Source of the DNA: CAWBLP01 sp963789495
GTDB lineage: Bacteria; Pseudomonadota; Alphaproteobacteria; Acetobacterales; Acetobacteraceae
Reading direction: 5' to 3'
NCBI GenBank assembly: GCA_963789495.1
Contig: CAWBLP010000005.1
Location: 372,001-436,000, forward strand
DNA length: 64,000 nucleotides
The notes under the pieces were generated by a model. The model did no database searches, was not told where the DNA came from, and saw nothing but the letters and a program-made list of their open reading frames with translations. Both the position numbers and the translations under genes were made by a program. Shown here in pieces: positions 8,445-17,818 of this stretch; position 1 is the first letter of the stretch; the number at the start of each line of letters is the position of its first letter.

Positions 8445-9146
8445 TCAGCCAATTCGCAGCAGGCGCGTGCCTTCGGTCCGCAGCCAAGGAACTGCCGTGG
8501 CAGTGTGGGGGGTCAGACGTTCCACCAACGCCCAAAAACGCTTGCCGTGGTTCATGTGTCGCAGATGCGCGACCTCGTGTGCGGCGACGTAGTCCTGCAC
8601 GAATGCTGGAGCCATGACCAGGCGCCAACTGAACGAGAGCGATCCATCGGCCGCGCAACTGCCCCAGCGGCTTCGGGTATCTTTCACGGTCAGCCGGCGT
8701 GGATGTAGATCGGCGCTCTGCGCCTTGGCCACGGTGAGCGCCGCCAGTCGGCGTCGCGCCTCGGCGCGCAGGAAATCCTTGACCCGGCGCGCCAGGAATT
8801 CCGGCCGTCCAGTCACGAACAGTTCGCCGTTGTCCAGCCAAGCGCCGCCGCGCGCCTGTGGTAGATGCCGGATGCGGTGCGGGACGCCGCAGATCGGCAC
8901 CAACGCGTCATCGGTCAGCGCCACGGCATCGGGGAGGGCAGCGAGCCGATCGGAGACCCAATCGGCATGATTGGTCAGCAGGGCGATGCCGGCACGGACC
9001 CCCACGCGCAACGGCAGGGTGACCACCACGGTGCCGCCGTACGGGTCGATGCGCAGGCTGATGCGGCGGGCACGGGCACTACGTCGCCACTCGACCCGGG
9101 CCACGCCGGATGGAAGCTGGAGCGAGTCGGGCAGGATGGTCTCCAC
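8445..9146 (-). CDS. DUF45 / YgjP-like zinc metallopeptidase
   Basis: The 233-residue protein has the YgjP-type fold. An N-terminal beta-rich region (RRISLRIDPYGGTVVVTLP) is followed by the conserved TRSRWGSCAADGSLSFSWRL segment. The zinc site is HEVAH at residues 190-194, with a further His200 in HMNHGKRFW. Homologues are annotated as M48-type or SprT-like metallopeptidases, but substrates are mostly unknown. It is on the same strand as pyrE, 107 bases downstream of it, so the two may be co-transcribed. Confidence 0.9.
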   Translation of the reverse strand: METILPDSLQLPSGVARVEWRRSARARRISLRIDPYGGTVVVTLPLRVGVRAGIALLTNHADWVSDRLAALPDAVALTDDALVPICGVPHRIRHLPQARGGAWLDNGELFVTGRPEFLARRVKDFLRAEARRRLAALTVAKAQSADLHPRRLTVKDTRSRWGSCAADGSLSFSWRLVMAPAFVQDYVAAHEVAHLRHMNHGKRFWALVERLTPHTATAVPWLRTEGTRLLRIG

Positions 9147-9253
9147 GCCGCCACAGAGACCGGAGATACTGGTGATTCGTCAAGCGTGCCGGCGTACCAG
9201 GCTCCTGTCAGTTGGCCGCGGTGCCGGTCTGGCGCGTAGCCCTCAGGAGTGGC

Positions 9254-10003
9254 TCAGGCCTCCTTCTCTGCCCGCCGAGCGGCGGCTTCCTCCGCCGATG
9301 AGACACCGCCATGTGCGGCGGACCATGTCACCGGGTTTTCCAGGAACTTCCGCACCTCACTCAGCGCCGCCTCAGAGAAATAGGGCCGCTCCTGGCACGC
9401 CTCCAGCACGTCCCACCAGGTGCACAGATGGTGCAGGGTGATGTCCATTCGCGCCAAGGTCTCAAACGCGCCGGGGAACACGCCGTAGAAGAACACGACA
9501 AAGGTGTGGTTCACGATCGCGCCCGCGTCTCGCAACGCCTGGGCGAAGCGGATCTTTGACTGACCGTCAGTGGTCAGGTCCTCCACCAGCAGCGTGCGCT
9601 TGCCCTCAGGCACGTCGCCCTCGATCAGCGACTGGCGGCCGAACCCTTTTGGCTGCTTGCGAACATAGGCCATTGGTGCGGCCATTCGATCGGCGATCCA
9701 GGCGGCGAACGGGATGCCTGCGGTTTCGCCGCCGGCCACCGCCTCGATTGTCTCGTAGCCGACGTGACGGTGGATCTTCTCCACCGCCAGCTCGCAGATC
9801 TTCGCTCGCACCCGCGGAAAGTAGATGATCCGCCGACAATCGATATAGACCGGAGACTTCCAGCCCGAGGTGAAGGTATATGGCTCCTCGGGTCGGAAGT
9901 TGATTGCCTTGATTTCCAGCAGCATCCGCGCGGTCAGCAGAGCCGCATCGCGGTCCCATTCGCTGACGCTGGTCTTCGGCAAGACGGGGGCTGGCTTGGC
10001 CAT
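9254..10003 (-). CDS. pyrE: Orotate phosphoribosyltransferase
   Basis: PyrE converts orotate and PRPP to orotidine monophosphate in pyrimidine synthesis. The 249-residue protein shows the orotate-binding region FTSGWKSPVYIDCRR, the KQPKGFGRQ loop and the PRPP-binding motif TLLVEDLTTDGQSK. The ATG at 10003 (MAKPAPVLPK) is preferred; an alternative 12 codons upstream would extend into the intergenic gap. The protein is slightly longer than enterobacterial PyrE because of a C-terminal extension rich in Ala and Glu. It is divergent from the dehydrogenase gene that begins 66 bases away, so the promoters share that gap. Confidence 0.94.
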   Translation of the reverse strand: MAKPAPVLPKTSVSEWDRDAALLTARMLLEIKAINFRPEEPYTFTSGWKSPVYIDCRRIIYFPRVRAKICELAVEKIHRHVGYETIEAVAGGETAGIPFAAWIADRMAAPMAYVRKQPKGFGRQSLIEGDVPEGKRTLLVEDLTTDGQSKIRFAQALRDAGAIVNHTFVVFFYGVFPGAFETLARMDITLHHLCTWWDVLEACQERPYFSEAALSEVRKFLENPVTWSAAHGGVSSAEEAAARRAEKEA

Positions 10004-10068
10004 CGCGCGCGGCTCCTCTACTGATCGCCGGAGTTGCATAACGGATCACGGGTTAAGGAGACAGTCCC

Positions 10069-11136
10069 ATGGCGCGCACCCACCGCATTGCGGTCATCCC
10101 CGGCGACGGAATCGGCAAGGAAACCGTGCCGGAGTCGCTGAAAGTGCTGGACGCCGCGGCGCGCCGCTTCGGCTTCGACCTGGCGTTGACCCACTACGAC
10201 TGGTCCTGCGAGACCTACAAACAGACTGGCGCGATGATGCCGTCCGACGGTCTGGACCGGCTCCGCGATTCGGACTCCATCCTGCTCGGCGCGGTCGGCT
10301 GGCCGGGCGTTCCCGACCACGTGTCGCTGTGGGGTCTGCTGATCCCGATCCGGCGCGGCTTTGACCAATACGTGAACCTGCGGCCCTGCAAGCTGTTGCC
10401 TGGCGTCCGCACGCCGCTGGCTGGCCGCACCGAGGCCGACATCGACTTCTACGTGATACGCGAGAATACTGAAGGTGAATACTCCTCGGTGGGCGGTCGC
10501 ATGTTCGAAGGCTCGGACCGTGAGTTCGTTACACAGCAGAGTGTATTTACCCGCAAGGGGACCGATCGCATCCTGAAATATGCGTTCGAGCTTGCGCGGT
10601 CCCGGCCGAAGAAGCATCTGACCTCTGCCACCAAATCGAACGGTATTACTTTCACCATGCCGTACTGGGATGAGCGATTCGCCGACATGGGCAAGCAGTA
10701 TCCGGACATCCGCACTGATCAATTCCACATCGACATCCTGTGCGCGCATTTCGTCCAGCACCCGGATTGGTTCGACGTGGTGGTGGGGTCGAACCTGTTC
10801 GGCGATATCCTGTCTGATCTGGGCCCGGCGGTGGCGGGGTCGATCGGTATTGCCGCAGGCGGCAACGTGAATCCGGAACGAGAATTTCCCTCGATGTTCG
10901 AGCCGGTGCACGGGTCGGCGCCCGACATCGCCGGGAAATTCATTTGCAATCCGATCGGCCAGATCTGGTCGGCGGCACTGATGCTGGAACATCTTGGCGA
11001 GGCAGCTGCGGGCAAGGCGATTGTCGATGCGATCGAGACGCTGCTGCGCGAGAGCGGGCCGAAGACGCGCGACATGGGCGGCCAGGCAGGCACTGCCGAT
11101 GTCGGCAACGCGATCGCGCAGTTGGTGGGTGGCTAG
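10069..11136 (+). CDS. Tartrate dehydrogenase / D-malate dehydrogenase family enzyme
   Basis: The 355-residue enzyme is of the isocitrate/isopropylmalate dehydrogenase superfamily. It shows IPGDGIGKE at the N-terminus, the substrate loop VIRENTEGEYSSVGGRM, the metal-binding segment VVGSNLFGDILSDLGP and the cofactor region FEPVHGSAPDIAGK. The motif set and length fit NAD-dependent tartrate/D-malate dehydrogenases (TtuC/DmlA), which oxidise and decarboxylate 2-hydroxy diacids, better than LeuB. The exact substrate cannot be read from sequence. The ATG at 10069 follows a good ribosome site (AAGGAG). The gene stands alone, divergent from pyrE. Confidence 0.85.
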   Translation: MARTHRIAVIPGDGIGKETVPESLKVLDAAARRFGFDLALTHYDWSCETYKQTGAMMPSDGLDRLRDSDSILLGAVGWPGVPDHVSLWGLLIPIRRGFDQYVNLRPCKLLPGVRTPLAGRTEADIDFYVIRENTEGEYSSVGGRMFEGSDREFVTQQSVFTRKGTDRILKYAFELARSRPKKHLTSATKSNGITFTMPYWDERFADMGKQYPDIRTDQFHIDILCAHFVQHPDWFDVVVGSNLFGDILSDLGPAVAGSIGIAAGGNVNPEREFPSMFEPVHGSAPDIAGKFICNPIGQIWSAALMLEHLGEAAAGKAIVDAIETLLRESGPKTRDMGGQAGTADVGNAIAQLVGG

Positions 11137-11209
11137 CGCCGCGTAGGGACGCAGCAAGCAATCGGGGCGTTGCACCCGCTGGCTTGCCTGCATATCCGGC
11201 GGACGCAGC

Positions 11210-12094
11210 TCACCCCTTGACCGCGCCCGCGGCGAGGCCCTGTACCACGAATTTTCGCAGCAGCAGCACCAGGATCACGGAAGGTGCCATTGCGATCAGG
11301 CAGATTGCCATCATCAGGTTGAAGAACACGTGCACATCCCCGACCAGGCTCGCGATCACCACCGGCAGCGTCATGAACTCGGCGCGGTTATTGAGGATCA
11401 GCGGGATCAGCAGATCGTTCCACGCGATAATGAAGACGATCGCGCCATAAGAGGCGAGCGCGGGTGTGGACAGCGGCAGCGTGATGCGCAGGAAGGCGGT
11501 GAAGCGCGTGCATCCGTCGATGCGTGCCGATTCATCCAGTTCGCGCGGGATGGAGGCGAAATACGGTGCCAGGATCAGGATGCCGTAGGGCAGCAGGAAT
11601 CCGGTGAGGGCGATGATCACGCCCCAGATCGAGTTCAGCAGGCCAAGCCGGCGGAACAGGACGTAGAGCGGAATCATCAGCACGATCGCCGGCACGAACC
11701 GCGCAAAGATGTTGATGTTCATGAGCCACTTGACCCAGCGTCGCTCCAGCCGCGTCACGGTGAAGGCGGTCAGTGACCCGAAGGTCAGGGTCAGCACGGT
11801 GACGCTGGTCGCGATCAGCGCGCTGTTGGCCAGCGCGTAGTAGATCTTCTTGACGTTGTCCGGCAGATAGGTCGCCTGATCGAAGATGGTGCCATGCTGC
11901 GCGCCGCCCGACAGAATCACGCGAAAATTGTCCAGCGTCCAGACGTGCGGCAGGATCGAGCGGGTTGTTGCCTGCAGGCTCTTCTCGGATTGCAGCGCAC
12001 CGATGGTGACGGCGATCAGCGGCAGCAGGAAGAACAGGATCACCGCGACATTGGCGAGATGCAGCAACAGCCGCGTGGTGCGGGAGGGGCGCAT
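11210..12094 (-). CDS. Carbohydrate ABC transporter permease, MalG type
   Basis: The 294-residue inner-membrane protein has about six predicted membrane spans and the binding-protein-dependent permease loop ELDESARIDGCTRFTAFLRITLPLS, which contacts the ATPase (EAA-type motif). It pairs with the MalF-type permease upstream, 11 bases away. The substrate is probably a sugar or polyol, judged from the transporter family only. No ATPase gene is adjacent, so a shared MsmX/UgpC-type ATPase encoded elsewhere is expected. Confidence 0.92.
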   Translation of the reverse strand: MRPSRTTRLLLHLANVAVILFFLLPLIAVTIGALQSEKSLQATTRSILPHVWTLDNFRVILSGGAQHGTIFDQATYLPDNVKKIYYALANSALIATSVTVLTLTFGSLTAFTVTRLERRWVKWLMNINIFARFVPAIVLMIPLYVLFRRLGLLNSIWGVIIALTGFLLPYGILILAPYFASIPRELDESARIDGCTRFTAFLRITLPLSTPALASYGAIVFIIAWNDLLIPLILNNRAEFMTLPVVIASLVGDVHVFFNLMMAICLIAMAPSVILVLLLRKFVVQGLAAGAVKG

Positions 12095-12105
12095 CGCTTT
12101 ACCTT

Positions 12106-13062
12106 TCAGCTCACGCGGCGATAGACGACGCGCACATAAAGCAGCGCCAGCACACCGATCACCAGCGCCAGCACATAGGCCGACGCAGCGCCGACGCCGA
12201 TATCGAACGGGGGGGCGAAGCTCTTCTTGTAGCTATACCAGGCGGCGACCCAGGTCGCATCGCCAGGTCCGCCCTGGGTGATCGCCAGCACTTCCTCGAA
12301 CACGGCGAAGGCGAAGGAGGTGCGCAGCACCAGGATCACCACGATGATCGGTCGCAGCAAGGGCAGGGTAATGTGCCGGAAGCGCTGCATCGCGCTGGCA
12401 CCGTCCACCGAGGCCGCCTCGTACAGTTCGGCGCTGATCCCCGCCAGGGCGGCGTGCACCAGCAGGATGGCGAAGGGCAGCGTGCGCCAGATATAGGGAA
12501 CGGCAATCGCGAACAGGGCGGTGGATGGATTGCCGACCCAGTCGATCGGTTCGTGCCACAGACCGAGGGTGAGCAGGATACGGTTGAGAAAGCCGAAGTC
12601 GAAATTATACATGAACGACCAGATCAGGCCGTTCGCGATCGGCGGCACGGCGTACGGCAGCAGCATCAGGTAGCGCGTGATGCGTCCGGTCCAGACGTGC
12701 TTCTGGTCGATCAGCAGGGCGATCGCCACCGCCAGCGCCACTTCCATCGTGACCGAGAAGGCGGTGAAGATCAGCGTGTTCTTCAGCGCCAGCAGGAACA
12801 TCGGATCGCTCAGGATCCGCTGATAATTCGCCCAGCCGACGAACGGAAACACGCCGTGCCGCAGTTGCGCCAACGAAACCTTATGGCAGGACAGGTACGC
12901 GGCGTAGAACAGCGGGTAGGCCAGCACCAGTGCCATGGTCAGCAGGGTCGGGATGTTCATCACCACGCCCAGCGGGCCTGGCGGAAGCTCCCAACCGAAC
13001 CGTCGCCAACGGGCCGGAGCGGCCTGGGCGCTGACCGCGCCCAATGAGGCCACCGCACGCAT
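12106..13062 (-). CDS. Carbohydrate ABC transporter permease, MalF/UgpA type
   Basis: The 318-residue membrane protein has a long N-terminal cytoplasmic segment, several hydrophobic spans (e.g. ILLTM...LVLAYPLFYAAYL region) and the ATPase-contact loop AELYEAASVDGASAMQRFRHI. It forms the heterodimeric channel with the MalG-type partner. It lies 15 bases downstream of the solute-binding protein gene in the same operon. Base composition is like that of its neighbours. Confidence 0.92.
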   Translation of the reverse strand: MRAVASLGAVSAQAAPARWRRFGWELPPGPLGVVMNIPTLLTMALVLAYPLFYAAYLSCHKVSLAQLRHGVFPFVGWANYQRILSDPMFLLALKNTLIFTAFSVTMEVALAVAIALLIDQKHVWTGRITRYLMLLPYAVPPIANGLIWSFMYNFDFGFLNRILLTLGLWHEPIDWVGNPSTALFAIAVPYIWRTLPFAILLVHAALAGISAELYEAASVDGASAMQRFRHITLPLLRPIIVVILVLRTSFAFAVFEEVLAITQGGPGDATWVAAWYSYKKSFAPPFDIGVGAASAYVLALVIGVLALLYVRVVYRRVS

Positions 13063-13077
13063 TACCGTGCACTCCCG

Positions 13078-14430
13078 TCAGGTTTTCTGCACTTCCTTGA
13101 TCGCGCCGATCAGCGTGTCGCAGCACTGGTCAGCGGTCGTCTGGCCAGTCAGCGTCTTCTGCACTTCGATATTCAGCCGGTCGCTCCAGGCGAAATGCCA
13201 CGGCTTGTAGATGGAGTTGCAGACCTCGCCGACATAGGTCGCCTGGTCCCAGATCGCGAGGATCTTGTTCGGATCGCCCCAGGGCTTCCAGCCTTCGGTG
13301 ATGACCTTGCTGTTCATCACCGACTGATAGCCGGATCCCAGCATGGCGTCCCGCGCCAGGTTGTCGGCCTGGGTGTACTGCCCGTCCTTCGTCTTGCCAC
13401 CGAGATATTGCAGCAGTTTCCAGGCCCATTCCTTGTCGCGGTTGGCCGAGCACAGGAAGTAGACATGGGTATCGCCGATCGTCTTGCCGTCATTCGGCGA
13501 GCCCAGCACATGCACCTTGCCGGCGATCGGGGATTGCGACTTGTCGTTGACGATGTTCAGTCCGTAGTGGTGGTTCGGTCCGCGATACAGATTCTTGCCG
13601 GCGCCGAAGGTCTTCGCGGAAGACGTGAACTGCACCTTCAATGATTCCGGATCGGCGAGTTCCTCCTTGAAGGTGGTGGCCCACCATTTCAATGTTTCGC
13701 GCGCGATCGAACCCGGGCCAAGCTGATGGTTGCCGGCCTTGTCGAAGAACACGCCGCCGCGGTTCCAGGTCATCTGGTACCAGGTGCCCGGCAATTGTTC
13801 CAGCCCGACACCGGCCACCCACAGGACCGGGTATTCGGAGATCTTGTCCTTTTTCGCCTTGCGGCATTGCTCCAGGAATTCGTCATAGGTCTTGAACGGC
13901 TCGAACCCCGCCTTCTCCAGCAGGTCGCTGTAGTAGTTCCACACCCACACCGTGGAGAAATACGGCAGCCCCATCATCTTGCCGTTGTACACCGCGACCT
14001 GCTTGGCCGATGGCGTGAAGTCCGCAAGGTATTCCTTGGCGCCCGGCAGGTCGTCCAGCGGCTCGACCAGCCCCTGATCGATGAAACTCGGAAACGAGAA
14101 TGGTGACGACTGCGATACGTCGATGGTCTCGCCACCGGCATACATCGTCATCAGCTTGGTCGGGTGATCGTTGAACGAGGAAATCGTGGCGTCTACCGGA
14201 ACGCCCCAGTCGGCATCGAACTTCTTCGAGATCTTCGTGTAGATGTCGCCATAGGTCCAGACGACGAAGTTCAGCTTGTCGACCTTGCCTGGTGGGCGTG
14301 CCGCCCAGGGTGCATCTGCCGCGAATGCGCGTCCGATGCGGCGATTCGCCATCCCCAAACCCAGTGCCGCGGAAGAACCCAGAAGAGCGCGGCGTCCGAT
14401 GCGGCCGTGCTCGTTGTCCCGTTCTGTCAC
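13078..14430 (-). CDS. Extracellular solute-binding protein family 1, Tat-exported
   Basis: This 450-residue periplasmic binding protein belongs to the sugar ABC importer encoded downstream. I choose the GTG at 14430 because a GGAGG ribosome site lies 7 bases upstream, and because the resulting N-terminus places the twin-arginine signal (GRIGRRALLGSSAALGLGM) where expected, with cleavage near AFAADA. The mature part has the family 1 pattern (KLNFVVWTYGD, DVSQSSPFSFPSFIDQGL, GLPYFSTVWVWNYYSDLLEKAG). A longer frame reaches 14520 but lacks such signals. Tat export suggests folding before export. Confidence 0.9.
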   Translation of the reverse strand: MTERDNEHGRIGRRALLGSSAALGLGMANRRIGRAFAADAPWAARPPGKVDKLNFVVWTYGDIYTKISKKFDADWGVPVDATISSFNDHPTKLMTMYAGGETIDVSQSSPFSFPSFIDQGLVEPLDDLPGAKEYLADFTPSAKQVAVYNGKMMGLPYFSTVWVWNYYSDLLEKAGFEPFKTYDEFLEQCRKAKKDKISEYPVLWVAGVGLEQLPGTWYQMTWNRGGVFFDKAGNHQLGPGSIARETLKWWATTFKEELADPESLKVQFTSSAKTFGAGKNLYRGPNHHYGLNIVNDKSQSPIAGKVHVLGSPNDGKTIGDTHVYFLCSANRDKEWAWKLLQYLGGKTKDGQYTQADNLARDAMLGSGYQSVMNSKVITEGWKPWGDPNKILAIWDQATYVGEVCNSIYKPWHFAWSDRLNIEVQKTLTGQTTADQCCDTLIGAIKEVQKT

Positions 14431-14642
14431 CCAGAAGCCTCCTGCGAGATCGAAGGTGTTCCTCCCCGGTGCGATTTTTCGCTGTCGCACCCTCCGATGC
14501 AGGTCCGTTGATGTCAACAAGGATTTTGATCATGCGGCAGTACGGCGTTCCTGCGCCGGATCGCGCGCCACGCTCGCGGTCCCGGCTGGACCGTTGCGTC
14601 ACCTGCATCCTACCATCCGCCCAACGACAAAGGGACGGGGAA

Positions 14643-14954
14643 ATGTCACGCAAGACCGCGCTGTTCCGTCAGTTGAGCGAAGCGCCGGAGATCCTGATCC
14701 AGCCGAACATGTATGACGGCTGCTCCGCGCGGCGGATGACCGGCGCCGCCATCCAGGGCATGCGCAACGCCCTGTCCGTGTTGCAGCAATCGGCTACCGA
14801 AGGCCACGTGATCGAACGTCTCGACCGGGCGGTGTCATTTCTGGAGATCAACGACCTGATCGGCCTGGCTACCATCCGCGCGATGGAGCAGGGCTTTCTC
14901 ACCACGCAACAATTGCCGGTGAAATACGGCGACCCGGCGCAGGCGGTCGCGTGA
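14643..14954 (+). pseudogene. Isocitrate lyase/PEP mutase family protein with large internal deletion
   Basis: The 103-residue frame looks like the two ends of a ~290-residue family joined together. Residues 1-32 (LRQLSEAPEIL-like start, IQPNMYDGCSARRM) match the N-terminus of carboxyphosphonoenolpyruvate mutase / methylisocitrate lyase-type proteins. Residues ~33-100 (AIQGMRNALSVLQQ, FLEINDLIGLATIRAME) match their C-terminal helices. The whole TIM-barrel core with the KKCGH-type active site is absent, so it cannot be an active lyase. The frame is kept through the junction near 14740. The stop overlaps the next start (TGATG), so an operon with the hydratase is likely. Family assignment is from memory of motifs. 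Confidence 0.6.
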
Positions 14955-15658
14955 TGACCGATCCCGCATCCGACGCCGTGTTGCAGCACCACGCCGATGG
15001 CGTGTGCCGACTCACCCTCAACCGTCCGCGCGCCGCCAACGCCATCGACACCATCCTGGCCGACGCGCTCGCCGACGCCTTGCGGCAGGCCGCGGCGGAC
15101 GCGGCCGTGCGCGCGGTGGTGCTGACCGGCGCCGGCGACCGCGTGTTCTGCGCGGGCGTGAACATCCGCAACGGCGAATTGGCGGACCAGCGCCGTCGCA
15201 ACCTGCGTCTCTGCCTGGCGTCACTGCTGGAATTCCCCAAGCCGCTGGTCGCCGCGATCAACGGCGTGGCCAGCGGCGGTGGCTGCATGCTGGCGCTGCT
15301 CGCCGACCAACGGGCGATCGCCGACGACACCGCCTTCGTACTGCCGGAGATCGACCTCGGCATTCCGGCATTTCCGGCGCTGGCAATCCTCAGCCAGTCG
15401 CTGGGCGACGCATTGGCCGCCGACCTGGTGCTGAGCGGCCGTCGCTTTGCCGCGGCGGAAGCCGAACGCTGGGGGCTGGCCGTCGGCACCGCACGCGACG
15501 CGCTGATCGCGGACGCCACGGCCAGCGCCCAGGCACTGGGTGCGAAACCCGCCGACACCTATCGCCTGTGCAAGGCCTGGCTGAACCGGCGGATGCAGGC
15601 GGCGATCGACGACGCGACCGCAACCGGCGAACGGATGCGGGCCGAACCGGCCGGCTGA
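14954..15658 (+). CDS. Enoyl-CoA hydratase/isomerase family protein
   Basis: The 234-residue crotonase-fold protein has GAGDRVFCAGVNI (first oxyanion-hole region), a second oxyanion region NGVASGGGCMLALLAD, and the PEIDLGIPAF segment where hydratases carry a catalytic Glu. It is a little shorter than the ~260-residue norm, mainly at the C-terminus. The ATG at 14954 overlaps the preceding stop; a GTG one codon earlier is possible. Its substrate is unknown. Placement with a hydantoinase pair suggests a catabolic operon, but that is inference. Confidence 0.88.
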   Translation: MTDPASDAVLQHHADGVCRLTLNRPRAANAIDTILADALADALRQAAADAAVRAVVLTGAGDRVFCAGVNIRNGELADQRRRNLRLCLASLLEFPKPLVAAINGVASGGGCMLALLADQRAIADDTAFVLPEIDLGIPAFPALAILSQSLGDALAADLVLSGRRFAAAEAERWGLAVGTARDALIADATASAQALGAKPADTYRLCKAWLNRRMQAAIDDATATGERMRAEPAG

Positions 15659-15734
15659 TCCGCGGGTTCGGACATGACGCGCGGCGCCGCGAGTGCCACA
15701 CTGCGCGCACTCTCCACCAGCGGTTTCCCGATCC

Positions 15735-17818
15735 ATGACCTTTCGTACCCGACTTGCCGTCGATATCGGCGGCACCTTCACCGATCTCGTCCTCGCGCTG
15801 CCTGATCGCACGCTCTCCTCCAAGCTGCTCACCACGCCCGACTCGCCCGACCAGGCGGTGATCGCCGGCGCCCAGGCCATCCTGCAGGAGGCCGGCATCG
15901 ATGCCTCCCAGCTCGACCTAGTGATCCACGGCACCACGCTCGCCACCAATGCGCTGATCGAGCGCAAGGGCGCGCGCACCGCCCTGATCACCACCCAGCG
16001 GTTTTCGCGATTCGCTGGAGATCGCCTACGAACACCGGTTCGAGCAGTACGATCTCTACATGGAACGTCCCACCCCGCTGGTGGAACGCGACCTGCGGCT
16101 GGAAGTGCCGGAACGCCTCGCCGCCGACGGCACCACACTGCTGGAGCTGGACGAAGCCGCGCTGGACGCGCCTGGCGCCCATGCTGCAACGCCACGGGAT
16201 CGAATCGGTCGCGATCAGCTTCCTGCACTCCTACATCAACCCGGCGCATGAAGACCGCGCCCGCGCCCGCCTGGCACGCGCGCTGCCCAACCTCGCCGAT
16301 CACCATCTCCGCCGAGGTCTGCCGCGAAATCCGCGAATACGAGCGGACCTCCACCACCGTCGCCAACGCCTACGTGCTGCCGCTGATGGACCGCTACCTG
16401 GCCCGCATGCAGCAAGGCCTGCGCGACCTCGGCGCCGACTGCCCGCTGCTGCTGATGATGTCCTCGGGCGGCATCTGCACGGTGGAAACCGCGCGCCGCT
16501 TCCCGGTGCGGCTGGTGGAAAGCGGCCCCGCCGGCGGCGCCATCCTGGCCCGCCACGTCGCCGCCCGCGGCGGCTACGACCGCGCCATCTCCTTCGACAT
16601 GGGCGGCACCACCGCGAAGATCACGCTGATCGACGATTTCACCCCGCAGCAGTCGCGTCATTTCGAGGTCGCCCGCACCTGCGCGCTTCGCCAAGGGCAG
16701 CGGCTTTCCGGTGCGCATCCCGGTGATCGACATGGTGGAGATCGGCGCCGGCGGCGGTTCCATCGCCCGCGTCGACGCGCTGAAGCGCATCGTGGTCGGG
16801 CCGGACAGCGCCGGCTCCGATCCCGGCCCCGCCTGCTACGCGCCGCGGCGGCACCGACGCCGACCGTCACCGACGCCGACGTCGTGCTGGGCCGCATCGA
16901 TCCCGCGCCTGTTCGCCGGCGGCAAGATCGCGCTGCGATCCCGCGCGCGCCGAACAGGCCGTCGCCGCCAGCATCGGCACGCACGCTGGACATGGCGCTG
17001 GCCGAAGCCGCCCGCGGCATCGCCGAGATCGTCGATGAAACCATGGCCAGCGCCGCCCGCGTGCACGCGGTGGAGAACGGCAAGGACACCGGCGAGCGCA
17101 CGCTGATCGCGTTCGGCGGCGCCGCGCCGCTGCACGCCGCCCGCCTCGCGCAGAAGCTCGGCATGCCGCGCGTGGTGATCCCGCCGGATGCCGGGGTCGG
17201 CTCCGCCTTCGGCTTCCTGGAAGCACCGGTCGCCTACGAAGTGGTGCGCACCCGGCTGCTGCGGCTGGACGCGCTGGACCAGACGGAGATCGACGCGCTG
17301 TTCGCCGAGATGCGCGCCGAGGCGGAAGCCGTGGTGCGGCTCGCGATGCCCGCACGGCGCGCTTGCAGGAGACCCGCACCGCCTACATGCGCTACCGCGG
17401 CCAGGGTCACGAGATCGCCGTGCCGCTGGGCGACGGCGCGCTCGATCCCGACACGCTGCGCGCTGGCGTTCGATGCCACCTACGCGCGGCTGTTCGGCCG
17501 CATCATCCCGCGGCTGGAAATCGAGGCGCTCACCTGGACCCTGGCCCTGTCGCAGCCGCACGACCTGCCCGCCCGCGCCGACGACGCCGCCCGATGCCGG
17601 CGCGGCCCAGCCAACCGGCACGCCGCCGCATCGTCGAACCCGGCATCGGCGAGGCGGTGGATGCCGCGGTGTTCGCCCGCGCCGATCTGCAACCCGGCGC
17701 CACGCTGCACGGCCCGGCGGTGATCGTCGAAGCCGGCACCGCCACCATCGTCCCTACCGGATTTTCGGCGCGCATCGCCGCCGGCCAGGAAATCGTCATC
17801 GAGGAGTCCGCCGCATGA
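15735..17818 (+). pseudogene. Hydantoinase/oxoprolinase A-type subunit (HyuA), many frameshifts
   Basis: The family hydrolyses hydantoins, oxoproline or related amides, some members with ATP. The N-terminus (LAVDIGGTFTDLVL, then HGTTLATNALIERKGA) and later motifs (DMGGTTAK, MVEIGAGGGSIARVDA, LIAFGGAAPLHAARLAQ) are clear. The frame breaks about a dozen times, near 15999, 16171, 16296, 16685, 16845, 16861, 16907, 16945, 16980, 17354, 17371 and 17461. In each case deletion of one base restores the family sequence. Domain content and total length (~690 residues after correction) are normal, so read error is at least as likely as decay. The stop overlaps the hyuB start (ATGA). Confidence 0.88.

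Noticed and set aside
15004..15738. Long plus-strand alternative frame across the enoyl-CoA hydratase
   Set aside because: It is an Arg-rich shadow of the hydratase frame, which has all crotonase motifs.
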